Assembly (NCBI GenBank): GCA_963766375.1
Contig: CAVXZG010000008.1
Coordinates: 15,443-79,442, forward strand
Length of the DNA: 64,000 nt
Direction: 5' to 3'
Source: AC-32 sp963766375
Lineage (GTDB): Bacteria; Actinomycetota; Thermoleophilia; Gaiellales; Gaiellaceae
This document shows, piece by piece, positions 55,516 to 64,000 of the stretch. The first letter of the stretch is position 1. Each line of letters opens with the position of its first letter. The notes under the pieces were generated by a model. The model was not told where the DNA came from, did no database searches, and worked only from the letters and a program-made list of their open reading frames with translations. The translations under genes and the position numbers were made by a program.

Positions 55516-56576
55516 GCCGCGGCGAACTCGCGCCCCGCCTCGCCGAGCTTGCGGGCGCGCGCGGGATCGCGTAAGAGCGCGAGCAACGCGTCCGCCGCCT
55601 CCCCGGCGCTGCCGTCGGTGACGATCCCCGCGACGCCGTCGACCTGCGGCAGCCCGCAGCCGGGCGAGAGCACGACCGGCGTGCCGCAGGCGAGCGCCTC
55701 CAGCACGGTGATCGGCAGCCCCTCGCTCGCCGAAAGGAGCGCGAACACCTGCGCCGAGGCGAGCGCGCGGCCCTTGTCCTCCTCCGGAATCAGGCCGCGG
55801 AAGGTCACCCCCTCACCCGCCAGGGCACGCAGCTCCTCACCATGCTTGCTCGGCGCGCCGATCACCTCGAGCCGAGCCTCGGGCAGCGCCTCCCGCACCC
55901 GCGCGAACGCCTCGAGCAGCACGTCGATCCGCTTGATCGGGTGCAACTGCCCGAGGTAGATGACGGTCGGGACCTCTGCCCGCGGGATCTGGGGCGGCTC
56001 GGGCAGGTCGAGGGGCGGAGGCATCGGGAGCAGACGCGCCGGGTCGGCGCCCTGAGCGAGGTATTCCTCGCGCTCGTTCTCGGAGAGATAGAGGCACAGC
56101 GCCGCCTCGCGCACGGTTCGCCGCCCCCAGAGCGCCAGGAACGCGCGCTTCGCCGCGGGCCGCCCTCGCTCCGGTGCGGTCGGCAGCGTGCCGAGCGCCT
56201 CGAGCACGTACGGCACGCCTTCGCGTCCGGCAGCACGAGCGGCAAGGACGCTCACGGCCGAGTACACGTCCAGCAGCAGGACGACGTCGAACTCATCCAC
56301 GTGCTCCCGGAGCCAGCGGCGCAGCCCACGAGGCAGCGGAGCGTTGGTCGCGGCGAGCCGCTGCGAGACGTTGCGGAACCGAATCACCCGCGCTCCAGCC
56401 GGCTCGGCCGGCGCATACGCCGGCACGCGGGATTCAAGATCCAGTGCGTCTGTCGTCGCAACCGTGACCTCGTGGCCGGCTTCCAGGGCGCCCTTCACCG
56501 TCGCGACCGCCGCGGTCACCGTTCCGCCGAAGGCGCGCGCCGGCGCGAACCAGGGGACACACACGAGCAGCCGCAT
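55437..56576 (-). CDS. glycosyltransferase family 4
   Basis: 379 aa from the ATG at 56576, intact. MRLLVCVPWFAPARAFGGTV, VVLLLDVYSAVSVLAARAAG and PYVLEALGTLPTAPERGRPA in the first half; TVIYLGQLHPIKRIDVLLEA and LLSASEGLPITVLEALACGT in the second. Its last 79 bases overlap the convergent GT4 gene on the plus strand. It adds a sugar from an NDP donor; the linkage is unknown. It is divergent from the dehydratase gene, 42 bases away. Confidence 0.88.
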   Translation of the reverse strand: MRLLVCVPWFAPARAFGGTVTAAVATVKGALEAGHEVTVATTDALDLESRVPAYAPAEPAGARVIRFRNVSQRLAATNAPLPRGLRRWLREHVDEFDVVLLLDVYSAVSVLAARAAGREGVPYVLEALGTLPTAPERGRPAAKRAFLALWGRRTVREAALCLYLSENEREEYLAQGADPARLLPMPPPLDLPEPPQIPRAEVPTVIYLGQLHPIKRIDVLLEAFARVREALPEARLEVIGAPSKHGEELRALAGEGVTFRGLIPEEDKGRALASAQVFALLSASEGLPITVLEALACGTPVVLSPGCGLPQVDGVAGIVTDGSAGEAADALLALLRDPARARKLGEAGREFAAAYRRETVVPELVSLLERVATSSSSAA

Positions 56577-56618
56577 TCTGAGTAGATTGCCTGCCCGGTG
56601 GCCCCGAAGAGCGCGCAA

Positions 56619-57617
56619 ATGAACTCGAAGGCCTGGTCAGGGCGTCCCGTGCTCGTCACCGGGGCCGGCGGCTTCATCGGCAGCCATCTGGCCGAGACTC
56701 TCGCCAGGGCCGGCGCGAGCGTGCGCGCATTCGTCCGCTACAACTCCCGCGGCGACTACGGATGGCTCGAGCGCGCGGAGCCGGATGTCGCACAGGAGAT
56801 CGAGGTCTTCCGGGGCGACCTCGCCAATCCGGAAGCCGTCACCGGCGCGATGGCCGGGCGCGAGGTCGTCTTCCATCTGGGCGCGCTGATCCCGATTCCC
56901 TACTCCTACCGGCATCCCCGGGAGTTCGTGACCGCCAACGTCGAAGGCACGCTGAACGTCCTCGAAGCCGCGCGCCGCGAGGAGCCAACCCGCGTCGTCC
57001 ACACCTCCACGAGCGAGGTCTACGGAACCGCGCAGACGGTTCCGATCGACGAGGAGCACCCGCTCCACCCGCAGTCGCCGTACGCGGCGAGCAAGGTCGG
57101 CGCCGATCAGCTCGCGCTCTCCTTCCAGCGCTCGTTCGGCACCCCGGTCGTCATCGCGAGGCCGTTCAACACCTACGGGCCGCGCCAGAGCGCGCGGGCC
57201 GTGATCCCGACGATCGTCACGCAGGCGCTCTCCCGCGACGTGATCGAGCTCGGCGCGACCGACCCGACGCGCGACTTCCTCTTCGTCGAGGACACGGTGC
57301 AGGGGGTGATTCGCTGCGCCGAGGCCGACGGCGTCGAGGGCGAGGTGATCAACCTCGGCACGGGAGTCGAGGTCTCGATCGGCGAGCTCGCGCAGCGCGT
57401 GTTGAGCCAGCTCGGCAAGGACGTGCCGATCGCGGTCGACGAGGAGCGGCTCCGCCCTGCCGACAGCGAGGTGGAGCGGCTGGTCGCGGGCACGGCGAAG
57501 GCCGTCAAGCTGCTCGGCTGGGAGCCCGAGGTCGACCTCGATGAAGGCCTCCGCCGGACGATCGACTGGCTGACCGGCTCGCTGGACGCCTACAAGACGT
57601 CGATCTACAACGTCTGA
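56619..57617 (+). CDS. NAD-dependent 4,6-dehydratase/epimerase, LegB-like extended SDR
   Basis: 332 aa from the ATG at 56619 (GTG 56598 is possible), intact. Cofactor motif VLVTGAGGFIGSHLAETLAR; ALIPIPYSYRHPREFVTANV; HTSTSEVYGTAQTVPIDEEH; catalytic YAASK; RPFNTYGPRQSARAVIPTIV; and DSEVERLVAGTAKAVKLLGW. The IPYSY, SEVYGTAQ and SEVERL stretches are like those of LegB-type UDP-GlcNAc 4,6-dehydratases of legionaminic-acid routes. The assignment to that activity is inference. A DegT aminotransferase, the usual next step, lies convergent to it. Confidence 0.85.
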   Translation: MNSKAWSGRPVLVTGAGGFIGSHLAETLARAGASVRAFVRYNSRGDYGWLERAEPDVAQEIEVFRGDLANPEAVTGAMAGREVVFHLGALIPIPYSYRHPREFVTANVEGTLNVLEAARREEPTRVVHTSTSEVYGTAQTVPIDEEHPLHPQSPYAASKVGADQLALSFQRSFGTPVVIARPFNTYGPRQSARAVIPTIVTQALSRDVIELGATDPTRDFLFVEDTVQGVIRCAEADGVEGEVINLGTGVEVSIGELAQRVLSQLGKDVPIAVDEERLRPADSEVERLVAGTAKAVKLLGWEPEVDLDEGLRRTIDWLTGSLDAYKTSIYNV

Positions 57618-58749
57618 AGCAGGCCTTCCACGACGGCGTCGACCTGCTCGTCGGTCATGCGCCCGTAGAGCGGCAGGGTGAGCAGCCGCTCCGCGACGGC
57701 ATCGGTCTGAGGGAGCGGCCTGCCCGCCTCGGAGCGATAGGCGCTGAAGGTGTGGATCGGCGGGTAGTGGACGCTGGTCTGGATCCCGCCTTCGTTCAGC
57801 GAGCTGCGGACCGCCTCGCGGTCGGCGCCCTCGGGCAGGAGCACGACTGCGAGGTGGTGCGACGGGACTCGCTCGCTGGCCATCGTCGCCGCCGAACGGC
57901 ATCGTCAGGCCCTGCTGGCCGTCGAGCGCCTCGCGGTAGCGCGCAGCGACCCGCGCCCGGCCCGCGTTCTCCTCGGGCAGCCGTCGCAGCTGCACGGTCC
58001 CGACGGCGGCCCGAACCTCGTCGAGGCGGTAGTTGAAGCCCGGCAGCACGACGTCGTAGCTCGAGGCGTGCCCGCGGTGGCGATCCCAGGTGAGAGTCGT
58101 CATGCCGTGCGAGCGCAGAAGCCGCAGTCGCGCTGCCAGCTCCTCGTCGTCGGTGACGAGCATGCCGCCCTCTCCGACCGGCAGGTTCTTGTTGGCGAAG
58201 AAGCTGAAGCAGCCGACGTTGCCGAGCGTGCCGCACATGCGACCGCCCAGGCTTGCCCCCGGCGCGTGGGCCGCGTCCTCGACGATGGCGAGGCCGTGAC
58301 GCTCTGCGATCTCGTCGAGCGCGGCCATGTCGCAGGGGAAACCGGCGTAATGCAGGACAATCATCGCCTTCGTCTTCTCCGTAACCGCCGCCTCCACATC
58401 TGCCGGATCGAGGTTCAGTTCCTCGGGGCCGACGATGTCGCAGAAAACCGGCTCGGCGCCGGTGTGCTTGATCGTGTTCGCCGCGGCGACGAAGTTCAGC
58501 GACGGAACCACCACCTCGTCGCCGGGCCCGCAACCGACGGCCAGCAGGGCCAAGTGCAGCGCCGCGGTGCCGTTGGCGACGGCGATGGCGTGCTCGGCAC
58601 CGCAGAACGCTGGCGAACTCGCTCTCGAACTCCTCCACCCGCGGCCCCATGCTCCACCAACCGGAGCGAACAACGGCAAGCACTGCCTCGACGAGCTCGT
58701 CGTCGACGGTCACGTCGGAGAGCGGTACGTGCCAGCGGGTCTCGGTCAT
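57605..58749 (-). CDS. DegT/DnrJ/EryC1/StrS PLP-dependent sugar aminotransferase, two frameshifts
   Basis: About 380 aa. VPLSDVTVDDELVEAVLAVV, then after a break near 58605: AIAVANGTAALHLALLAVGC, EVVVPSLNFVAAANTIKHTG, AIVEDAAHAPGASLGGRMCG and FSFFANKNLPVGEGG (Schiff-base lysine in the KN pair). A second break near 57890 leads to ASERVPSHHLAVVLLPEGAD. The enzyme aminates a keto-sugar nucleotide with glutamate as donor. Together with the LegB-like dehydratase it can make a 4-amino-sugar. Stops overlap by 13 bases. Confidence 0.87.
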
Positions 58750-58759
58750 CGCCCTATCC

Positions 58760-59768
58760 TCACAGAGCCTTCCTGACGAGGGACCAGTAGGGCCCGAGCA
58801 GACGGTTCAGGAAAGCCGTGCCCCGTGGCAGAGGCACCATCTTCGGGTCGAGTAGCGGGGTCAGGAAACCGCGCGAGCTCGCGGTCGCGCACACGCCTCA
58901 AGCTCTTCGTCTCGCGGCGGTGACGAACGAGCCAGCGCAGGTGGCGCAGGCACCACCACCAGCCGCCGAGCTTGCCTCGGAACCAGCGACGCTTGGCCGA
59001 GAGCAGCAGCATCGCCAGCTCGACGAGCACGAGCAGCGGCCCGAGCAGGAACAGCAGCCGCAGCGAGTACGAGGTGAGCACGAAGATCAGCCGGTTGCGC
59101 TCGAGCAGCGCGATCTTCGCCGGGTGCCGCCCGAACTCGTACTCGTGGAAGACGTCGGCGCCCGGATCCACGACGACGCGCAGCCCGGCGAGATGGGCGC
59201 GCCAGCTCAGCTCGACGTCCTCCTGGTACATGAAGAGCTCGTCCGTGAAGCCGCCGAGGGCGCGAAACGTGTCTCGCCGGATCCCCAGCGCAGCGCCGCT
59301 CGCGGCGGCCACATCCTCGAGCGAGCGGATGCTCTCGGCCTGCTCGCCGAAGCGCCCCGCCCACGCGAGCCCGCTCACATGAACAACGGAGCCTCCGGAG
59401 TTCAGCAGCTCCGGCCGGTCGAGGAGGCAGAGCCGTGCCATCGCGATCCCGACCTCCGGGTCCTCCAGCGTCCGCGCGAGCTGTCGCAGAGCGCCCGGCC
59501 CGACGACGGTGTCCGGGTTCAGGAAGACGAGCACGTCGCTCGTGGCCTCGGCCGCGCCGAAGTTGCACCCGCCCGCGAAGCCAAGGTTCTCGCGGGGCTC
59601 GAGGAGCTGCACCCGCTCGCGCCCCTCCGCCGCCACGACCTCGGCGTCGCTCCCTCCGTTGTCGACGACGATCACCTCGGCCTCCGGCGCGTCGTCGCGC
59701 AGGGAGCGCAGGCAGCGCGCAAGCGCGGGGCCCGACTCGAAGGCGACGATGACGACGGCGACAGTCAG
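58760..59768 (-). CDS. glycosyltransferase family 2, one frameshift
   Basis: About 336 aa. AVVIVAFESGPALARCLRSL, EVIVVDNGGSDAEVVAAEGR, LGFAGGCNFGAAEATSDVLV then FLNPDTVVGPGALRQLARTL, and LGGFTDELFMYQEDVELSWR. Near 58865 the frame changes and GFLTPLLDPKMVPLPRGTAF follows, ending KAL at 58760. The start is unresolved: the frame has a CTG overlapping the sugar transferase stop (CTGA, 59768) and no ATG/GTG until later. A C-terminal hydrophobic stretch (LRLLFLLGPLLVLVELAMLL) anchors it. Confidence 0.82.
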
Positions 59769-61300
59769 TAGGCGCCGCGGCCGCTCAGAACCGCGGGGAT
59801 CGTCTTCACGAGGATCGAGATGTCGAGCCAGATCGACCAGTTCTCGAGGTAGTAGAAGTCGAGCCGCACCAGGTCGTCGAAGTCGAGGTTCGAGCGGCCG
59901 GAGATCTGCCACAGGCCCGTCACGCCCGGGAGGACGAGGTAGCGCTTGCGGTGCCAGGTCTCGAGCTGCTCGTAGTCGCGCAGCGGCAGCGGGCGCGGGC
60001 CGATCAGGCTCATCTCGCCGCGCAGGACGTTCCAGACCTGCGGGATCTCGTCGAGCGAGAGCCGCCGCAGCACGGCGCCGACCGGAGTCACGCGCGGATC
60101 CTCGCGGATCTTGAACAGCGGCCCGTCCGCCTCGTTCGAGGCCTCGAGCTCGGCCTGTAGCCCGGCCGCGTCTGCGTACATCGTCCGGAACTTGAGCATC
60201 CCGAACTCATGCTCGCCGAGGCCGATCCGGCGGTCGCGGAAGAGCACCGGCCCGCGCGAGGTGAGCTTGAGCAGCGCAGCGATCCCGAGCCAAAGCGGCA
60301 ACCCGGCCAGCAGCACGAGCACGGAGACGACGAGATCGAACCCGCGCTTGATGAACCAGTCGATCCCGACGAAAGCCGGCGGGCGCAGCTCGAACAGCGG
60401 CACGCCCTGTCCCGGCACGAACTCGACCCGCTGGGTCAGCAGCTCGGTCGCTCTCGGCGCGATGCGCACCTGGACGCCTTTCCGGTGCGCGTGCGAGACG
60501 ATCTCGAGCAGCTCCCGGTCGCCGAAGTCCGAGTCGGTCACGATCAGCTCGTCCACGCGCTCGGACTCGAGGATCGCGGGGAGGTCCTGCACGTCGCCGA
60601 GCACGGGCAGGTCGAGCCCTTCGGCCGAAGGCGCGAGCGCGCCTACGAACTCGTAGTCGATCCCGCTGCGCGTGGAGCCGAGCGCGCCGTGCAGGTGCGC
60701 CAGGTTCTCGCCCGAGCCGGCGAGCAGCGCGTAGCGGCGTGCGCCCAGGGCCCGAAGCAACTCGCCGGAGACGAAGTCGTAGCTCGCGCGCAGGCCCGCG
60801 ATCACGATCGAGCACAGGAGCACAGCGGTGGGCGCGAGCCCGTAGGTCGAGAAGTTGTGCCCGGTGCCGATCGCGAAGGCGAGCGTGATCAGCGCGACCA
60901 GGAGCAGGGACGAGAGGATCCGGCCGAAGCCGGGGCGCCGCCCGCGCTCCTCGTAGAGCCCGGACTGGGAGAAGACCAACACGGTGACCAGCGTCAGGAA
61001 GGGCAGCCAGTCCGTCTCGACGCGCCAGAGGACGCCCCACAGGATCGGCGTTCGTCCGTAGTAGAGCTCCCTGGCGACCAACGCGGCATAGACGCCGATG
61101 ACGAGACCCCCGAGGTCGATGCAGACGAGCGCGGCGATGCTGGCAAGCCGCCGTGCCGCCACCGCCAGCTGGCTGCGCGTGAGGAAGAACGGGGCTCCCG
61201 AGCGGATGTCGGCGACGATCCGCGCGGGAGCCTCGTCCCCGCCGTCCGCAACGGGGGCGGGGATTCGGCCCCTCCCCCGTTGCGATGTTCCGGTTGCCAC
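59765..61300 (-). CDS. polyprenyl-phosphate sugar-1-phosphate transferase (WbaP/WcaJ/CpsE-like initiating enzyme)
   Basis: 511 aa, intact, GTG start. Four to five N-terminal helices, a soluble CoA-binding-like domain (ALLAGSGENLAHLHGALG ... VDELIVTDSDFGDRELLEIV) and the catalytic bacterial sugar transferase domain: FIKRGFDLVVSVLVLLAGLP, GPVLFRDRRIGLGEHEFGML, KFRTMYADA, DEIPQVWNVLRGEMSLIGPR, and WQISGRSNLDFDDLVRLDFY. It starts glycan assembly by loading the first sugar phosphate onto undecaprenyl phosphate. It is probably the entry point for the locus. Confidence 0.94.
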   Translation of the reverse strand: MATGTSQRGRGRIPAPVADGGDEAPARIVADIRSGAPFFLTRSQLAVAARRLASIAALVCIDLGGLVIGVYAALVARELYYGRTPILWGVLWRVETDWLPFLTLVTVLVFSQSGLYEERGRRPGFGRILSSLLLVALITLAFAIGTGHNFSTYGLAPTAVLLCSIVIAGLRASYDFVSGELLRALGARRYALLAGSGENLAHLHGALGSTRSGIDYEFVGALAPSAEGLDLPVLGDVQDLPAILESERVDELIVTDSDFGDRELLEIVSHAHRKGVQVRIAPRATELLTQRVEFVPGQGVPLFELRPPAFVGIDWFIKRGFDLVVSVLVLLAGLPLWLGIAALLKLTSRGPVLFRDRRIGLGEHEFGMLKFRTMYADAAGLQAELEASNEADGPLFKIREDPRVTPVGAVLRRLSLDEIPQVWNVLRGEMSLIGPRPLPLRDYEQLETWHRKRYLVLPGVTGLWQISGRSNLDFDDLVRLDFYYLENWSIWLDISILVKTIPAVLSGRGAY

Positions 61301-61305
61301 GGTTC

Positions 61306-62438
61306 CTAGTGTGGCAGGCGCCTGAAGGCGTTGTATGCCGGCTTCTTGACGCCGGCGGCGGTGAAGAAGCCCGACTGCCAGCCGCTGAGGCGGCCTTCGT
61401 CGCGCAGCAGGAACCAGAGCATCATCGTGATCCTCGGGTTCTTGCGGGCAACCGCGTACGCCTTGCTCAGGTACTGCGCCTGCTTGACCCAGGAGACGCC
61501 GAAGGACTTATCCGGCGGACGCGTCTGGTAGCCGTATTCGGTGATCCAGAGCTTCTTGTTGCCGTAGAGCTTGGTCAAGAGCTTCGTCAGGTCACCGATG
61601 TTCGCGAGCGTGACCGACGTGCGGTCCTTCGGCTTCGTCGTGGGCGACTCCGTCGGTCGGCCGTAGTACGGATGGTGCGCCCAGACGTCGAAGTTGCGCA
61701 GGCCGAACTTCTTCACGGCCGCGAGGAACGCCAGCGGCGAGATCGACGGCCGGCGGCTCTTCGGTGCATTGTTGCCACGCGGGCTGGTGGCGCCGCAGGC
61801 GACGACCTCGTTGCGGAGATGCGTCGAGTGGACGCCCGAATACACCGCGGTGCAGATCCCCGCGTAGACCTTCGCGGCGACCGGCGTGTACCTGGTCCTG
61901 TTCTTCTTCGCCCACTGCGGCGCGAGGAAGATCGGGTTGTTCGGTTCGTTCCAGGCGAGCCACTTGCGCACGGCCGGAAGGACGACGTCGTCGCTCCTCT
62001 TGAACGTGCCGCTGTAGCGCTTGGCCGCAGCGGTGGCGAACTGCTTCAGGAACAGCATCTGCCTGGGCGCGCGGTTGAGGCCCTTCTTCGTCCCGTTCGC
62101 CCAGCGCGGCGTGCCGTAGATCGTGAACAAGACCTGGATCTTGTTCTTGGCCGCCGTCAGGACGCATGGCGTCGTAGCGAGCCCAGTCGTACGCGGGATC
62201 CTTCGGGTCGATCGGGAACTCGGGCCGCTTCTTGGCGACGTTGTTCCACTCGAGATTCACCCGGATGATCTGCGCCCGCAGGTTGACGAGCATCGGGAAC
62301 GTCTGCTCCGGGGTGTCGAACGGCCGGTTCGGGTCGAAGATGCCGACGAGCATGCCGCGGGCGGCATTGGCGGGCTGCGGCCTCGCCGATGCGGCGAAGG
62401 CGCAGAGAACGATTAGTAACAGGGCGATGCCAGTTCGT

Positions 62439-62446
<8 letters not shown>
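61306..62446 (-). CDS. secreted glycoside hydrolase, clan A TIM barrel (GH39/PslG-like), one frameshift
   Basis: About 380 aa. GTG 62446 follows GGGAGGG and overlaps the UDP-xylose synthase stop. A signal peptide (ALLLIVLCAFAASARPQPAN) precedes MLVNLRAQIIRVNLEWNNVA. A break near 62165 connects to VLFTIYGTPRWANGTKKGLN. The acid/base glutamate is in RKWLAWNEPNNPIF and the nucleophile in KLWITEYGYQTRP. Glycosidases of this kind in exopolysaccharide loci (for example PslG) trim or free polymer. The exact family is not certain. Confidence 0.82.
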
Positions 62447-63386
<940 letters not shown>

Positions 63387-63438
63387 GGTAACGGCCACCC
63401 AAGCCGGATTCGGAAGGTCTTACGAAGTCCTTACGCGC

Positions 63439-63984
63439 TCAAGCGGGGCGGGGAACCGGGATTCCCTGCTGAACCTGGCAATAGTCGACCACCCAGTGCG
63501 CATTGGCACCAGTGCCGACTTTCTTCAGGTCCATCACGACGAGCGTGCTCTTGACACGCAGCTTGTTCGGCTTGGGCAGCAGCACGACGTTGAGCTCGGC
63601 GTCCCGCTTGTGGGAGTAGATGATCTTCGTGATCGCGGCCTTGTCGATCGGCACGCCCAGGGTGGGCACGGGGATGTTGCCGGTCATCCACTCCTTGTGG
63701 CTGAGGCCGCCTTTGATGTTCGGCGAGGCGAGCTTCCAGGCCTGGTCGAGGTTCTTGCGCGCGACCGCCGTGAGGATGAACTTGCCTGCGGTCTCGCGGG
63801 CCCCTTGCTCCAGAGGCACCTGCTTGACGACCTGCGGCCTCACGGCATTTTGCGTGCCGAACGTCTCCTTCGCGCCCGCCGAGTTGCCGCCGTAGCGTGC
63901 GACGAGGAAGGCGATTATGCCGGCCGCCAGGAGAGCGCCGGCGAGCCAGGGTAGCCACATGTCCGCGCGGCGGAATGCCGTCAT
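63439..63984 (-). CDS. single-pass membrane protein with an extracytoplasmic domain, function unknown
   Basis: 181 aa from ATG 63984, or 173 from ATG 63960. One helix (WLPWLAGALLAAGIIAFLVA) then a soluble domain: LEQGARETAGKFILTAVARK, NLDQAWKLASPNIKGGLSHK and a beta-rich end VKSTLVVMDLKKVGTGANAH. It resembles NTF2/SnoaL-like extracytoplasmic domains in general shape, but no family was recognised. It lies 52 bases upstream of the UDP-xylose synthase start. Confidence 0.6.
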   Translation of the reverse strand: MTAFRRADMWLPWLAGALLAAGIIAFLVARYGGNSAGAKETFGTQNAVRPQVVKQVPLEQGARETAGKFILTAVARKNLDQAWKLASPNIKGGLSHKEWMTGNIPVPTLGVPIDKAAITKIIYSHKRDAELNVVLLPKPNKLRVKSTLVVMDLKKVGTGANAHWVVDYCQVQQGIPVPRPA

Positions 63985-64000
63985 CAGGGAATGAGACGAC

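Noticed and set aside
56637..57600. Minus-strand extension of the aminotransferase frame across the LegB-like gene
   Set aside because: The sense strand holds a complete extended SDR; the minus frame has no conserved text there and follows from a frameshift past the aminotransferase.

Overview
The window is about 64 kb of very GC-rich DNA (roughly 70% by eye) packed with genes. Many genes start with GTG or TTG and overlap the previous stop by 4 bases (GTGA, ATGA or TTGA). An F420 pathway, mycothiol/glutathione-type formaldehyde dehydrogenase, DUF2277, DUF3140, DUF6328 and large LuxR/AAA regulators point to an actinobacterium. I infer Thermoleophilia (Gaiellales/Solirubrobacterales-like), but no rRNA gene is present to prove it. 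I saw no tRNA, rRNA, CRISPR array or complete insertion sequence.

A major caveat is that more than 40 single-base frame changes interrupt otherwise well-conserved genes, including hemE, hemH and cofD. They are densest at 47.6-53 kb. This fits uncorrected indels in the read or assembly rather than decay. I therefore join the pieces into single genes and give the approximate break positions.

Layout. 0-13.9 kb: accessory and housekeeping genes. These are DUF1697, a membrane-anchored VWA-like protein with a collagen-like tail, a flavin monooxygenase followed by a cupin remnant, a LuxR/TPR regulator, VOC, a membrane protein, an exported intradiol dioxygenase, a secreted repeat protein, a cyclase-AAA-TPR regulator, YciI, a membrane hydrolase, an SDR, an ABC remnant and a secreted protein. 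14-25.5 kb: two small coupled genes, a large LuxR-AAA regulator flanked by a 16-bp inverted repeat, a DHA2-type exporter, a two-component system, a GFA protein divergent from a class III alcohol dehydrogenase, fasciclin and DUF378 genes divergent from a CarH-like B12/MerR regulator with tandem 11-bp repeats, and an esterase. 26-30.6 kb: an amine operon made of a group II decarboxylase, a cyclic-nucleotide-binding (CNB) protein, an MFS-CNB fusion and an agmatinase.

30.5-38.1 kb (minus strand): a tightly coupled run wzm-wzt-hemE-hemH-orf95-cofC-cofD-npdG-cofE-DUF6328. It joins polysaccharide export, heme synthesis and coenzyme F420 synthesis. 38-64 kb: a large surface-polysaccharide locus with many glycosyltransferases, four methyltransferase domains, a GT-C/DUF2304/GT2 set, a sugar nucleotidyltransferase, a Wzx-like flippase, a LegB-like dehydratase and DegT aminotransferase, a polyprenyl-phosphate sugar transferase, a secreted glycosidase and UDP-xylose synthase.

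How the genes may work together: the Wzt subunit carries a C-terminal extension of the cargo-binding type, and next to it lies a glycosyltransferase joined through a coiled-coil-like stretch to a methyltransferase. This resembles the parts of a methyl-capped, chain-length-controlled, ABC-exported polysaccharide. A separate Wzx flippase suggests a second export route. Candidate regulatory sites (11-bp direct repeats for the two-component system and for the CarH-like regulator) tie several of the smaller genes to sensors in the window.
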